NCBI RefSeq assembly: GCF_007666205.1
Contig: NZ_VDOR01000007.1
Coordinates: 80,111 to 144,110, forward strand
Reading direction: 5' to 3'
DNA length: 64,000 nt
Source of the DNA: Kocuria palustris
Lineage (GTDB): Bacteria > Actinomycetota > Actinomycetes > Actinomycetales > Micrococcaceae
The position numbers and the translations under genes were made by a program. Each line of letters starts with the position of its first letter. The stretch's first letter is position 1. The notes under the pieces were generated by a model. That model was not told where the DNA came from, made no database searches, and saw only the letters and a program-made list of their open reading frames with translations. Positions 39,070-49,300 of the stretch are shown here, piece by piece.

Positions 39070-41153
39070 GCCCCAGCAGCACCCCCCGCGGCCGCGGCGA
39101 CCGGGCGGAAGCGGCGACGACGGAGGCGGCGGGCGCCGCGGTCCTCGGGTCCGACGAGCAGCCGCTCATCGCCCCCGGGGCCGACCCCGATGCCCCGCCC
39201 TCGGACGAATGGGGCGATGCCCCCGTCAGGAGGGCCCGGCGCTTCTGGCCCTCGGTGCGCCGCCTCGGCGCGCTGATGCTCGGCTTCAAGGGCCGGCTGG
39301 CCGTGGTGCTCGCGTTCATCACCGGCTCCGTCGTGCTCTCCGTGCTCGCGCCGGTGCTGCTGGGGCAGGCCACGAACGTGATCTTCGCCGGGGTGCTGAC
39401 CCGCGAGCTGCCCCCGGATGCGACCCAGCAGGAGGTCGTCGACGACCTGCGGGCCCAGGGCCAGGACTCCCTGGCCGACGTCTTCACGACCATGCCCCTG
39501 GACCCGGGGGCCGGCGTGGACTTCCAGCGGCTGGGCGCCCTGATCCTCATCGTGCTCGCGATGTACCTCGTGGCCGGGATCCTGCAGTGGGCCCAGGGAT
39601 TCGTGCTCAACGCGATCTCCGTGCGGATCATCCGCGACCTGCGCCGGGAGGTCGAGGAGAAGCTGCACCGCATCCCGCTGAGCTACTTCGACACCCGCCG
39701 CCGCGGCGACGTGATGTCGCGGGTGACCAATGACGTGGACAACGTGCAGACCGCGCTGCAGCAGACGTTCTCCTCCCTGCTCGAGAACCTCATGCGCGTG
39801 CTCGGCATCCTCGTCATGATGTTCGTGCTCTCGTGGCAGCTGGCCCTGGTGGCCCTGATCGCCCTGCCGCTGTCCGCGGCCGCTGCCGGGATCGTCGGGT
39901 CGCGGGCCCAGAAGCACTTCGGCCGGCAGTGGGCCGCGACCGGAGCGCTGAACGGCCAGATCGAGGAGGACTTCACCGGCCACCAGCTGGTGACCGTGTT
40001 CGGCCGCGAGGAGGACATGGCCCGCGACTTCGACCGCCGCAACGAGCAGCTGCACCGCTCCGCGTTCTCCGCGCAGTTCGTCTCCGGCTCCATCATGCCG
40101 ATCATGCAGTTCGTCTCGTGGCTGTCCTACGTGGGCATCGCCGTCGTCGGCGGGATGCGCGTGGTGTCCGGGAGCATGACCCTGGGGGCGGCCACCGCCT
40201 TCATCCAGTACTCCCGCGAGTTCAACCAGCCGCTGTCCCAGGTCGCGTCGATGGCCGCCCAGATCCAGTCCGGCGTCGCCTCGGCCGAGCGGGTGTTCGA
40301 GCTGCTCGACGCGCAGGAGCAGGACCCCGAGCCCGCACCGGCCGAGCTGCCCGAGCGCACCGAGGGCCGCGTGCGCTTCGAGGGCGTCTCCTTCTCCTAC
40401 GCGAAGGACCAGCCGCTCATCGAGGACCTCTCCTTCACGGCCGAGCCCGGGCGCACGGTCGCGATCGTGGGCCCGACCGGTGCGGGCAAGACCACCCTGG
40501 TCAACCTCGTGATGCGCTTCTACGAGATCGACGCCGGGCGGATCACCCTCGACGGGGTCGACATCCGGGACATGACGCGAGCGCAGCTGCGCTCCCGCGT
40601 GGGCATGGTCCTGCAGGACGCCTGGCTCTTCTCGGGGACCATCCGCGAGAACATCCGCTACGGGCGCCTGGAGGCCGCCGACGAGGAGGTCGAGGCCGCG
40701 GCCCGCGCGACCTCCGTCGACCGGTTCGTGCGCGCTCTGCCCGACGGCTACGAGACCGTGCTCGACGACGGGGGCGGCAACATCTCCTCCGGCGAGCGCC
40801 AGCTCATCACGATCGCCCGGGCGTTCCTGGCCGCGCCTGCGCTGCTGATCCTCGACGAGGCCACCTCCTCGGTGGACACCCGCACCGAGGTCGCCGTGCA
40901 GAAGGCCATGGCGGCCCTGCGCAGCGGTCGGACGTCGTTCGTGATCGCCCATCGGCTCTCCACGATCCGCGATGCCGACACGATCCTGGTGATGAGCTCC
41001 GGGCGGATCATCGAGCAGGGCTCGCACGACGAGCTGATGGGCCGGGACGGGGCCTACCGCGCTCTCTACGAGAGCCAGTTCAGCGAGGAGCCGCCCGAGG
41101 AGCCCGAGGCCCTGACCGGCCCGCTCGAGGCGCAGGAGCCGGGCCGGGGCTGA
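39066..41153 (+). CDS. ABC exporter half-transporter with catalytic ATP site
   Basis: A 695-aa partner of the previous gene: a 75-residue disordered N-terminus, a membrane domain (about 75-420) with a long external loop between helices 1 and 2, then the ATPase. Walker A GPTGAGKTT, Walker B LLILDEATSSVD with catalytic Glu, and H-loop VIAHRLSTI are all intact, while its signature is the off-consensus SSGERQLIT. Paired with the other subunit this gives one consensus and one degenerate ATP site. The cargo could be a lipid, peptide or drug. Confidence 0.92.
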   Translation: MSPSSTPRGRGDRAEAATTEAAGAAVLGSDEQPLIAPGADPDAPPSDEWGDAPVRRARRFWPSVRRLGALMLGFKGRLAVVLAFITGSVVLSVLAPVLLGQATNVIFAGVLTRELPPDATQQEVVDDLRAQGQDSLADVFTTMPLDPGAGVDFQRLGALILIVLAMYLVAGILQWAQGFVLNAISVRIIRDLRREVEEKLHRIPLSYFDTRRRGDVMSRVTNDVDNVQTALQQTFSSLLENLMRVLGILVMMFVLSWQLALVALIALPLSAAAAGIVGSRAQKHFGRQWAATGALNGQIEEDFTGHQLVTVFGREEDMARDFDRRNEQLHRSAFSAQFVSGSIMPIMQFVSWLSYVGIAVVGGMRVVSGSMTLGAATAFIQYSREFNQPLSQVASMAAQIQSGVASAERVFELLDAQEQDPEPAPAELPERTEGRVRFEGVSFSYAKDQPLIEDLSFTAEPGRTVAIVGPTGAGKTTLVNLVMRFYEIDAGRITLDGVDIRDMTRAQLRSRVGMVLQDAWLFSGTIRENIRYGRLEAADEEVEAAARATSVDRFVRALPDGYETVLDDGGGNISSGERQLITIARAFLAAPALLILDEATSSVDTRTEVAVQKAMAALRSGRTSFVIAHRLSTIRDADTILVMSSGRIIEQGSHDELMGRDGAYRALYESQFSEEPPEEPEALTGPLEAQEPGRG

Positions 41154-41279
41154 CCGGGCCGGCGGCCCCGGAGCGCGTCCGGTGTGCGCCGCCTCACAGG
41201 TAGCATGGCTCGGACCATCGGCCGCGGCGGCGAGCTGTCCCCCGCCGCGGCCCTGTCCCGCACCGGCAGGAGCCCTCCC

Positions 41280-42284
41280 GTGGATTCACCCGACCCCGGT
41301 TCGCCGGGCCGGCGCGCCGTGCTCAAGGGAGTGGGTGCGGCGATCGCGCTCGGCTCCTTCGGCACCGCCGCCTACGGCTCGATCACGTCCCGCACCTCCG
41401 GGACCGATCTGCGCTCGAACCTCACGATCATCGCCCCGGCGGCCGCCGGCGGCGGCTGGGACACCATCGCCCGCGAGATGCAGATGGTCCAGCGCGAGCA
41501 CTCGATCATCAACAGCACGCAGGTCGTCAACATGCCGGGCGCAGGCGGCACGATCGCCCTGAGCAACCTGACCGGCCTCGCCGGCGACGCCCGGACCATG
41601 ATGGTCGGCGGCACCGGCCAGCTCGCGGCCACGATCCAGTACGAGACCGACGTCGCCCTCGAGGACGTCACGGCCCTGGCGGTCGTCGTCGAGGAGTACG
41701 GGGTGATCGTCGTCCCCGGGGACTCTCCCCACGAGACCCTCGACGACCTCGTGCAGGCGTGGCGGCAGGACCCCGGCTCCCTCCCGTGGACCGGCGGCGG
41801 CTCGTTCGACGAGCTCGTGATCACGGACCTCGCGCTGAAGTCCGGCGTGGACCTCTCGAGGTTCCAGTACGTCTCCTCCGACGGCGGAGGCGAGGCGATC
41901 CAGGCCCTGCTCAACGGCACCGCCGCGGCCGCCTCGGGCGGCTACCCGGACAACGTCGATCAGATCGAGTCCGGGAACCTGCGCGCACTGGCCCTCGTGG
42001 CCCCCGAGCCGGTCGAGGGCGTCGAGATCCCCACGACGGCGGAGCAGGGCTACGACGTCACGATGACCAACTGGCGCCTGCTCGCGGCGCCGCCCGGCAT
42101 CTCCGACGAGGAGCGCACCGAGCTCGAGGCCGTGATCCGGGAGACGATCGACGCCCCCGAGTGGGCCGAGGCGATCGAGCGCTACCACTGGGCCGAGAAC
42201 CGGATCTTCGGCGAGGACCTGGCCGCCTTCCTGGAGCAGGAGCGCACGCGCATCGCGGCGCTGTACGAGGAGATGGGCGCATGA
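41280..42284 (+). CDS. tctC: Tripartite tricarboxylate transporter substrate-binding protein, Tat-type signal
   Basis: A 334-aa extracytoplasmic solute receptor of the TTT family (citrate or another carboxylate). The N-terminus RRAVLKGVGAAIALG fits a twin-arginine signal; there is no lipobox Cys. The mature part shows IIAPAAAGGGWDTIAREM and NMPGAGGTIALSNL, typical ligand-binding loops. The GTG start (41280) has AGGAG seven bases upstream; a TAGCAT -10 candidate at 41201-41206 gives a leader of about 70 nt. First gene of the tctCBA operon. Confidence 0.88.
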   Translation: MDSPDPGSPGRRAVLKGVGAAIALGSFGTAAYGSITSRTSGTDLRSNLTIIAPAAAGGGWDTIAREMQMVQREHSIINSTQVVNMPGAGGTIALSNLTGLAGDARTMMVGGTGQLAATIQYETDVALEDVTALAVVVEEYGVIVVPGDSPHETLDDLVQAWRQDPGSLPWTGGGSFDELVITDLALKSGVDLSRFQYVSSDGGGEAIQALLNGTAAAASGGYPDNVDQIESGNLRALALVAPEPVEGVEIPTTAEQGYDVTMTNWRLLAAPPGISDEERTELEAVIRETIDAPEWAEAIERYHWAENRIFGEDLAAFLEQERTRIAALYEEMGA

Positions 42285-42775
42285 GCCGGCCTGCCTTCCT
42301 GCTGCGGGAGCTGCTGACCCCGGCCGTGCTCCTCGCCTTCGCCACCTACCTGCTGGTCAACCTGTTCCTGATCGAGGTCCCGGACTCCGCGGACTTCCCC
42401 GGGCCCCGGTTCTTCCCCGCGATCATCGCCGGTCTCATGTACCTCCTGCTGGGCCTCGAGCTGATCCGCATCCTGCGCGATGCCCGGCGCCTCCCCGAGC
42501 ACGAACCCGCCGAGACCGCGCCGCCCCGCGGCTTCGACTGGCCCGCGCTCGCGTGGACCGTCGGCGGGTTCGTCGTGTTCATCGCGACGCTGCGCCTGCT
42601 CGGCTGGGTCCTGGCCGCGGCGCTGCTCTTCTGGTGCGTCGCCCGCGGCTTCGGCGATCGCCGCCCGCTCACGTCGGCGGCGGCGGGCCTGACGATCAGC
42701 TCGCTGGCCTACATCGCCTTCGACATGGGGCTGGGACTGAACCTGCCCTCCGGCATCCTGGGAGGTGCGTTCTGA
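42281..42775 (+). CDS. tctB: Tripartite tricarboxylate transporter small membrane subunit
   Basis: A 164-aa, four-helix membrane protein (helices about 10-30, 48-65, 95-115, 118-160 in two segments) of the TctB family, the small subunit that works with TctA. FPGPRFFPAIIAGLMY is the family-typical motif after helix 1. Its ATG overlaps the tctC stop (ATGA) and its stop overlaps the tctA start (TGATG). Confidence 0.88.
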   Translation: MSRPAFLLRELLTPAVLLAFATYLLVNLFLIEVPDSADFPGPRFFPAIIAGLMYLLLGLELIRILRDARRLPEHEPAETAPPRGFDWPALAWTVGGFVVFIATLRLLGWVLAAALLFWCVARGFGDRRPLTSAAAGLTISSLAYIAFDMGLGLNLPSGILGGAF

Positions 42776-44280
42776 TGGAGTCCCTGTCCCTGCTGGCCGA
42801 CGGCTTCGCCGGCGCCCTGACGGTGGGCAATCTCCTCTGGGTCGTGGCCGGCTGCCTGCTCGGCACGGCCGTGGGCGTCATCCCGGGCCTCGGCTCCTCG
42901 ATGGCCGTCGCCCTGCTGCTGCCCGTGACCTTCGCCCTCGAGCCCACCGCCGCGTTCATCATGTTCTCCGGCGTCTACTTCGGCGGGCTGTTCGGCGACT
43001 CGACCATGGGCATCCTGATGAACACGCCGGGCCAGGGCTCGGCCATCGCCTCGACCTTCGAGGGCCACCGCATGGCCAAGGACGGCCGCGCCCCGCAGGC
43101 CCTGGCCACCGCGGCCATCGGCGCGTTCATCGGCGGCTTCACCGCCTCGATCCTGCTGGTGTTCGTGGCGCCCTGGCTGGCGGCCTTCTCCACGAGCTTC
43201 GGCCCCGCGGAGTACTTCGCGCTGGCGATCTTCGCGTTCGCGGCGACCTCGTCGGTGGTCACGGACTCGGCGGTCAAGGGACTGCTCTCGTTGCTGCTGG
43301 GCCTGGGCATCGCGGTGATCGGCATCGACTCCGTGACCGGCATCCCCCGCTTCACCGCCGGCTCCCAGAACCTCTTCGACGGCATCTCGCTGGTCACCGT
43401 CACGGTGGCCGTGCTCGCCGTCGGCGAGGTCATCCACTTCGCCACGATCGCCCGCAACCGGCCCGAGGGGCAGATGATCGAGTCCAAGGGCCGCCCGTGG
43501 CTGTCGGGCCGCGAGTTCCGCGAGGCCCTGCCCGCCTGGGGCCGCGGCACCGCGATCGGCCTGCCCTTCGGCGTGATCCCGGCCGGAGGGGCGGAGATCC
43601 CCACGTTCCTGGCCTACGGCACCGAGCGCTCTCTGGACCGGCGCCGGCGCGATCCCCGGTTCGGGAAGGGCGCGATCCGCGGCCTCGCCGCCCCGGAGGC
43701 CGCCGGCAACTCGACCACCGGCATGGCCATGGGCGCGCTGCTGGCCCTGGGCCTGCCGGTGTCCGCGACGGCGGCCATGATGCTCGCCGCCTTCCGGCAG
43801 TACGGCCTCCAGCCCGGCCCGCTGCTCTTCGAGCGGTCCTCCGAGCTGGTGTGGGCGCTCATGGCGAGCTTCTTCATCGCCATGATCGTCCTGCTGATCA
43901 TCAACCTCCCCTTCGCGCAGCTGTGGGCCAAGCTCCTGCTGATCCCCGCGCCGTACCTCTACGCCGGGATCATGGTCTTCTGCGGCCTCGGCGTGTACGC
44001 GGCATCCAGCTCCCTGTTCGACCTCGGCCTGCTGCTCGTGATCGGCCTGATCGCCTTCGCGATGCGGATCAACGGCTACCCCATGGCGCCGCTGATCATC
44101 GGCATGGTCCTCGGGCCGCTGGCCGAGACCTCCCTGCGCGATGCCCTGGTGTCCTCGGACGGCGATACCGGGGTCCTCGTCGGCAGCCCCATCACCTGGG
44201 TCCTGTACGGGGTGCTCGCCCTGATCCTGCTCCTGGCCCTCCGCGCCAAGGTGGTCAGCCGCACGCGTCGGGACGTCTGA
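42775..44280 (+). CDS. tctA: Tripartite tricarboxylate transporter large permease subunit
   Basis: A 501-aa permease with about twelve helices, energised by ion gradients. Family motifs include GVIPGLGSSMAVALLLPVTF near residue 38, YFGGLFGDSTMGILMNTPG near 70 and a second-repeat GVIPAGGAEIPTFLAYGTE near 265, reflecting the internal duplication. Length is normal. Last gene of tctCBA; no adjacent two-component system of the TctDE type is present. Confidence 0.93.
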   Translation: MESLSLLADGFAGALTVGNLLWVVAGCLLGTAVGVIPGLGSSMAVALLLPVTFALEPTAAFIMFSGVYFGGLFGDSTMGILMNTPGQGSAIASTFEGHRMAKDGRAPQALATAAIGAFIGGFTASILLVFVAPWLAAFSTSFGPAEYFALAIFAFAATSSVVTDSAVKGLLSLLLGLGIAVIGIDSVTGIPRFTAGSQNLFDGISLVTVTVAVLAVGEVIHFATIARNRPEGQMIESKGRPWLSGREFREALPAWGRGTAIGLPFGVIPAGGAEIPTFLAYGTERSLDRRRRDPRFGKGAIRGLAAPEAAGNSTTGMAMGALLALGLPVSATAAMMLAAFRQYGLQPGPLLFERSSELVWALMASFFIAMIVLLIINLPFAQLWAKLLLIPAPYLYAGIMVFCGLGVYAASSSLFDLGLLLVIGLIAFAMRINGYPMAPLIIGMVLGPLAETSLRDALVSSDGDTGVLVGSPITWVLYGVLALILLLALRAKVVSRTRRDV

Positions 44281-44449
44281 GCCGACGCCGTCCGCCCTGC
44301 CCCGATGGGAATGTCCTGTGCATTCGGGCCGAACGCCCATCGGCTGTTCCGCGGTCCCAGCACCCCCCGATACGTTGGTGGGGAAGGCACCGAATCAGTC
44401 ATCGCATGAGCGCCCCCGGCGAGCCCGGGCCGCGCCGAGAGGAGATGAA

Positions 44450-45052
44450 GTGACCAACTTCGCCGTCGTCGAGCGTCGTCACCTGGCAGCGCTGCTGCGC
44501 CGCGTGGGCCCGGATGCGCCCACCCTGTGCGAGGGCTGGGCCACCCGCGACCTCGCGGTCCACCTGATCGAGCGCGATTCCCGCCCCGATGTCGTCGCGG
44601 GCACCGTGCTGCCGAAGGTCCCGTTCCTGACCAAGCGAGCCAGGAGCGCCGACGCCCAGCTGCGCGCCCAGGACTGGTCCGACCTCGTGGCCAAGGTCGA
44701 GAAGCCCGCGGCCTACTCCCCGGCCCGCCTGAGCCCGCTCGACAAGCGCATGAACACGGCCGAGTTCTTCGTCCACCACGAGGACGTGCGCCGCGCGCAG
44801 GAGACCTGGCACCGCCGCCAGCTGCTGCAGGAGGAGGAGAGCGACCTCTGGGCCGCCCTCAAGCTCATGGGCAAGCCGCTGCTGCGCTCCCAGGAGGACT
44901 CGGTCCTGCTCGTGGCCAACGGCTACGGCTCCGTGACCGGCGGCAAGGCCAAGTCCTCGACCGTGCGCATCGTGCGCGGCACGCCCTCCGAGCTGCTGCT
45001 GTGGGCCTACGGCCGGCGCGAGCAGGCGGAGGTCGCGATCACCGAGGAGTGA
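44450..45052 (+). CDS. TIGR03085 family protein (maleylpyruvate isomerase/DinB-like fold)
   Basis: A 200-aa actinobacterial protein of the TIGR03085 group, distantly related to mycothiol-dependent enzymes with a DinB-like four-helix fold. Candidate metal ligands are His in RRHLAALL, His in LAVHLIERDSRPD and the pair in FFVHHEDVRRAQ. Actual activity is unknown. The GTG start at 44450 has AGGAG five bases upstream. Upstream, CCGATGGG/CCCATCGG (44301-44308/44336-44343) forms an inverted repeat that may end the tctA transcript. Confidence 0.8.
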   Translation: MTNFAVVERRHLAALLRRVGPDAPTLCEGWATRDLAVHLIERDSRPDVVAGTVLPKVPFLTKRARSADAQLRAQDWSDLVAKVEKPAAYSPARLSPLDKRMNTAEFFVHHEDVRRAQETWHRRQLLQEEESDLWAALKLMGKPLLRSQEDSVLLVANGYGSVTGGKAKSSTVRIVRGTPSELLLWAYGRREQAEVAITEE

Positions 45053-45070
45053 TCCGCGAGCGCTGACGAT

Positions 45071-45100
45071 GCGGCCCCCGACCCGACGGTCGGGGGCCGC
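45071..45100 (+). terminator. Perfect 13-bp hairpin terminator
   Basis: GCGGCCCCCGACC (45071-45083) pairs fully with GGTCGGGGGCCGC (45088-45100) with loop CGAC, 18 bp after the TIGR03085 stop; followed by a T-containing stretch. Confidence 0.85.
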
Positions 45101-45170
45101 TCGTCATTCCGGCGGCTCCGGCACCCCGTGCGCGGCCCCAGAACGCCCCGACGACAGAGCGCGCCCGCGG

Positions 45171-45259
45171 GGGGCGCCCGGGCGGCCCATCGAGCGGCGA
45201 GGACTCGCATACGGGCCCCTCGCGGGTGCAGCGGGGGCGGTTGCACGACGAAGGCCCCG
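45171..45259. repeat. Left direct repeat flanking the HNH gene
   Basis: About 89 bp, imperfectly repeated at 46346-46443. Two exact blocks are shared: GAGCGGCGAGGACTCGCAT (45192-45210) and TGCACGACGAAGGCCCCG (45242-45259). The right copy has about 9 extra bp in the GC-rich middle. The gap 45101-45393 otherwise holds no gene. Confidence 0.85.
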
Positions 45260-45393
45260 TTGAAAGCGAATCAACAACAATCCGTGGGTGCCTCCGCAGT
45301 TCATTGTCGACGACGCGGAGCCGTATCGGGCCAGCCCGCTCCTGCCGGCGACCTATGGGACGCCCGCTCCAGGCAGACCTGAAAACCCATGCG

Positions 45394-46140
45394 TTACCGT
45401 CGGACGCTGCCCTCCACGATGTCGGCCAGCTGCTCCACAGTGAGCCAGGGGGTCCCGCGATGAATCATCCGGTGGCAGTTGGAGCACAGCAACGCGAGAT
45501 CCGCGAGCGACGTAGCTGTCGGACCTGAAACATGCAACGGAACCCGGTGATGCACCTCGATGTACCCGTCGCCACGGGCGCCGTAGAACCGACCGAAGTG
45601 GAAGCCGCAGACCTCGCAGGCGATCTCCCCGCCAGCAGCCCGCACCGCCTTGATCTTCGACTCCCTCATGACACGGTCTCGCTCCCGCGCAAGATGAGCC
45701 TTCTCGAGCACTCCGCCCTCTGAAACCGTCACACCCAGATCGGGATCCGCGATCTTCTCCCGGTTTGGGATCTCCCCTCCGAATGCGGACTTCCGGACCA
45801 CGGCAGCCTGTTCTCTCAAGAGCCCGGGGTCGTTCTCGAACTCGTGCACCACCTGACGGGTCAGAGCCCCGCCCTTCGTGGGCGCGCCTCTGTAGGTCGA
45901 ACGGGCGGTCACGATATCTGCCGTCTTGCGAGACACGCTTCCCGGGCTCCGGAAGTCGGCGGGCCGTGATGCGGGCGGATGGAACGGGAGCCTTCTCAGC
46001 TGCCGAGACAGCTCCACGACCTGAGGGTCCGTCTGCCGCAGCTCACGCCATTCGTTGGCGACAACGGCATCCGCGACCAGGACGATCTCCTCGCGTGTCC
46101 ACACTGGATTCCGCAGTCTGCGCGGCTGGGACTCAGTCAT
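45394..46140 (-). CDS. HNH endonuclease with ScoMcrA-like N-terminal module (possible type IV restriction enzyme)
   Basis: A 248-aa nuclease. The C-terminal HNH domain has CEVCGFHF, a central HH in EVHHRVPLH, and LLCSNCHRMIHRG, giving the two CxxC zinc-knuckle pairs and the ββα-metal His. The N-terminal 110 residues (WTREEIVLVADAV, ADFRSPGSVSRKTADI, TKGGALTRQVVHEF) resemble the N-terminal module of ScoMcrA-type restriction enzymes that cut modified DNA. ATG 46138-46140 has GGAG about ten bases upstream. GC content is clearly lower than the flanks (near 60%), it lies between direct repeats beside a tRNA, and no methyltransferase is nearby. Confidence 0.8.
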   Translation of the reverse strand: MTESQPRRLRNPVWTREEIVLVADAVVANEWRELRQTDPQVVELSRQLRRLPFHPPASRPADFRSPGSVSRKTADIVTARSTYRGAPTKGGALTRQVVHEFENDPGLLREQAAVVRKSAFGGEIPNREKIADPDLGVTVSEGGVLEKAHLARERDRVMRESKIKAVRAAGGEIACEVCGFHFGRFYGARGDGYIEVHHRVPLHVSGPTATSLADLALLCSNCHRMIHRGTPWLTVEQLADIVEGSVRR

Positions 46141-46345
46141 AGGAGTGATTCTCCACCATGGGCCGGCCATCCTGTGAGCGTGATTCATCAGGCGCCTGAC
46201 CCATGCCCTGGACAGGCCCGCTCGGTTATCAGCCGTCGCATCCGCCACCGGAACGGCGCCGAGCACGGTTGCGGCACAGGAGCGCCCTTCCGCCGACGTC
46301 ACGGATCGCCCCCACCCGAGACGGGGCACCCCCCCCCCGCCGCGA
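46141..46345. other. Gene-free stretch upstream of the HNH gene
   Basis: No supported coding region. It holds the HNH promoter region and a run of ten C (46329-46338), and joins the right direct repeat; together with that repeat and the terminator the gene-free span is about 340 bp. Confidence 0.5.
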
Positions 46346-46443
46346 GGGGTCGCCCGCGCGGCCCATTGAGCGGCGAGGACTCGCATGCGCCCCCCTCGCG
46401 GGCGGGGCGGGCGGCGCGGGGCGGATGCACGACGAAGGCCCCG
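46346..46443. repeat. Right direct repeat flanking the HNH gene
   Basis: About 98 bp matching 45171-45259. Exact blocks: GAGCGGCGAGGACTCGCAT (46368-46386) and TGCACGACGAAGGCCCCG (46426-46443). Its right end forms one arm of the tRNA-Thr terminator, so the duplicated segment starts at the tRNA's downstream end. Confidence 0.85.
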
Positions 46444-46476
46444 GCAACGCGCTCGCGCGACCGGGGCCTTCGTCGT
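46429..46476 (-). terminator. tRNA-Thr terminator hairpin
   Basis: ACGACGAAGGCCCCGG (46429-46444) pairs fully with CCGGGGCCTTCGTCGT (46461-46476), a 16-bp stem, five bases past the tRNA 3' end on the minus strand. Confidence 0.8.
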
Positions 46477-46481
46477 CCGTG

Positions 46482-46554
46482 AGCCCCCTGTCGGAATCGA
46501 ACCGACGACCTGCTGTTTACAAGGCAGCTGCTCTGCCGACTGAGCTAAGGAGGC
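46482..46554 (-). tRNA. tRNA-Thr (anticodon TGT)
   Basis: The minus strand gives a 73-nt cloverleaf: acceptor GCCTCCT/AGGGGGC with one G-U pair, D arm GCTC..GAGC, anticodon loop CTTGTAA (anticodon TGT, reads ACA), T arm GTCGG-TTCGATT-CCGAC, discriminator T; CCA is not encoded. The last anticodon-stem pair is a C-A mismatch. A TAGGAT -10 box lies upstream (46582-46587). Confidence 0.93.
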
Positions 46555-46670
46555 GCGTCCCCTCGGATGAGGAGCCCTGCCATCCTAGCGAAGGCCCGGG
46601 GGCCGGGACGACGTCGGCGCCCGCCGGCCTCTCGGTCGACGGGCGCCGCGTGCTGCCGGGGCGGGGGGGA

Positions 46671-47555
46671 TCAGCCCTGTCCGCCCTCGCCGCCGGCGTC
46701 GTTCGGGTCCTTGCCCTCGCTCGCGGCCTGGACCGCGTCCTTCATCGAGGAGCCCTGCTGCCAGACCACGCCGTCGACCATCGCGGTCGGGGTGCCGGTC
46801 ACGCCGTCGGCCTGGGCCTGGGCGGAGGTGTAGTCGACCATCGGGCGCCAGTCCTGGTCGTCCATGGCCTGCTGGATGTCGGCGCCGTGCTTGGAGGCGA
46901 TCTCGACGATCTCCTCGTCGTCCAGCCCGCCGGTGCCCTGGTGGGTGAACATCTCCTTCTGGAACTCGAGGGCCTCCTGCGGGCCGACCTGGTCGGCGAC
47001 CTCGTAGTAGGCGGCCGAGGAGCGCGAGGAGTAGTAGGTGGCGTTGTCCAGGTAGTTCACCGTGCGGTACTCGACGGTCGCGTCGCCCGACTCCACCAGA
47101 TCGGCGATCTCGTCGCCGTAGGTCTCCTCGAACTCGGCGCAGTGCACGCAGTCGAAGTCCTGCCACACGACGATCTGGACGGGATCGCCGGACTCCCCGG
47201 CGGTGCCGGGCTCGACGATGCCCTGAGCATCCGGCTCCTGCGGCGGCTCGGCGGGCGGATCGCCGGCGTCCGCGGCGGAGACCTCGTCGGACTCGGCGGC
47301 GTCCTTCGTGATGCCGTCGGAGGTCATCTCGATCCCGCCCCACTCGTTCGCGCTGGCGGGGACGGGCCCGGAGTCGGGGATGCGCTGCGAGCGCACCTGC
47401 CAGAACACGAGCGCGGCGATCACCAGGATCGCGACCACCAGGATGGCGATGCCGATCTGGAGGAGGCGCTTCTGCCGCTGATCGGCCTGGGCGTGCTTGT
47501 CGGCGATGCCGCGGGCCTGTGCCCGGAAATCGTCCTTGTCCTTGGTGGGGGCCAT
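46671..47555 (-). CDS. Membrane-anchored DsbA-like thiol-disulfide protein
   Basis: A 294-aa type II membrane protein: cytosolic charged N-terminus (1-33), one helix (about 35-55), an acidic linker, then a DsbA-like thioredoxin domain (about 125-285). The active site is CVHC in WQDFDCVHCAEF and the cis-Pro loop is TGTPTAMV. It probably forms or shuffles disulfides in exported proteins. ATG 47553-47555 follows AGAGGA; a TATCCT -10 lies at 47635-47640. Divergent from otsA. Confidence 0.9.
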   Translation of the reverse strand: MAPTKDKDDFRAQARGIADKHAQADQRQKRLLQIGIAILVVAILVIAALVFWQVRSQRIPDSGPVPASANEWGGIEMTSDGITKDAAESDEVSAADAGDPPAEPPQEPDAQGIVEPGTAGESGDPVQIVVWQDFDCVHCAEFEETYGDEIADLVESGDATVEYRTVNYLDNATYYSSRSSAAYYEVADQVGPQEALEFQKEMFTHQGTGGLDDEEIVEIASKHGADIQQAMDDQDWRPMVDYTSAQAQADGVTGTPTAMVDGVVWQQGSSMKDAVQAASEGKDPNDAGGEGGQG

Positions 47556-47772
47556 GGATCCTCTTCTGCGTGGCGGTCGGTCTGGCGACGCCGCGGGACG
47601 CGCGGTCTCCGCGGGGACGGATCGTCTCCGAGCCAGGATAGCGGCCGAGCGCATCGCACCCGTGCCCAGGAACCGCCCAGCCGGTGCGCAGACGGGGGCC
47701 GCGACCGCGCGGGGGCCGCCGCCCTAGGATGGAGCCGAGAGGCGATGACGATTCCGATGGAGGGATGCCCGC

Positions 47773-49296
<1,524 letters not shown>

Positions 49297-49300
49297 GCCG

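Noticed and set aside
36669..41153. Very long open frames such as this 1494-codon frame, and those at 10820-14524, 46585-50031 and 57157-60420
   Set aside because: These are artefacts of high GC: they run through two genes or opposite strands, and only the parts with recognisable protein families were kept.
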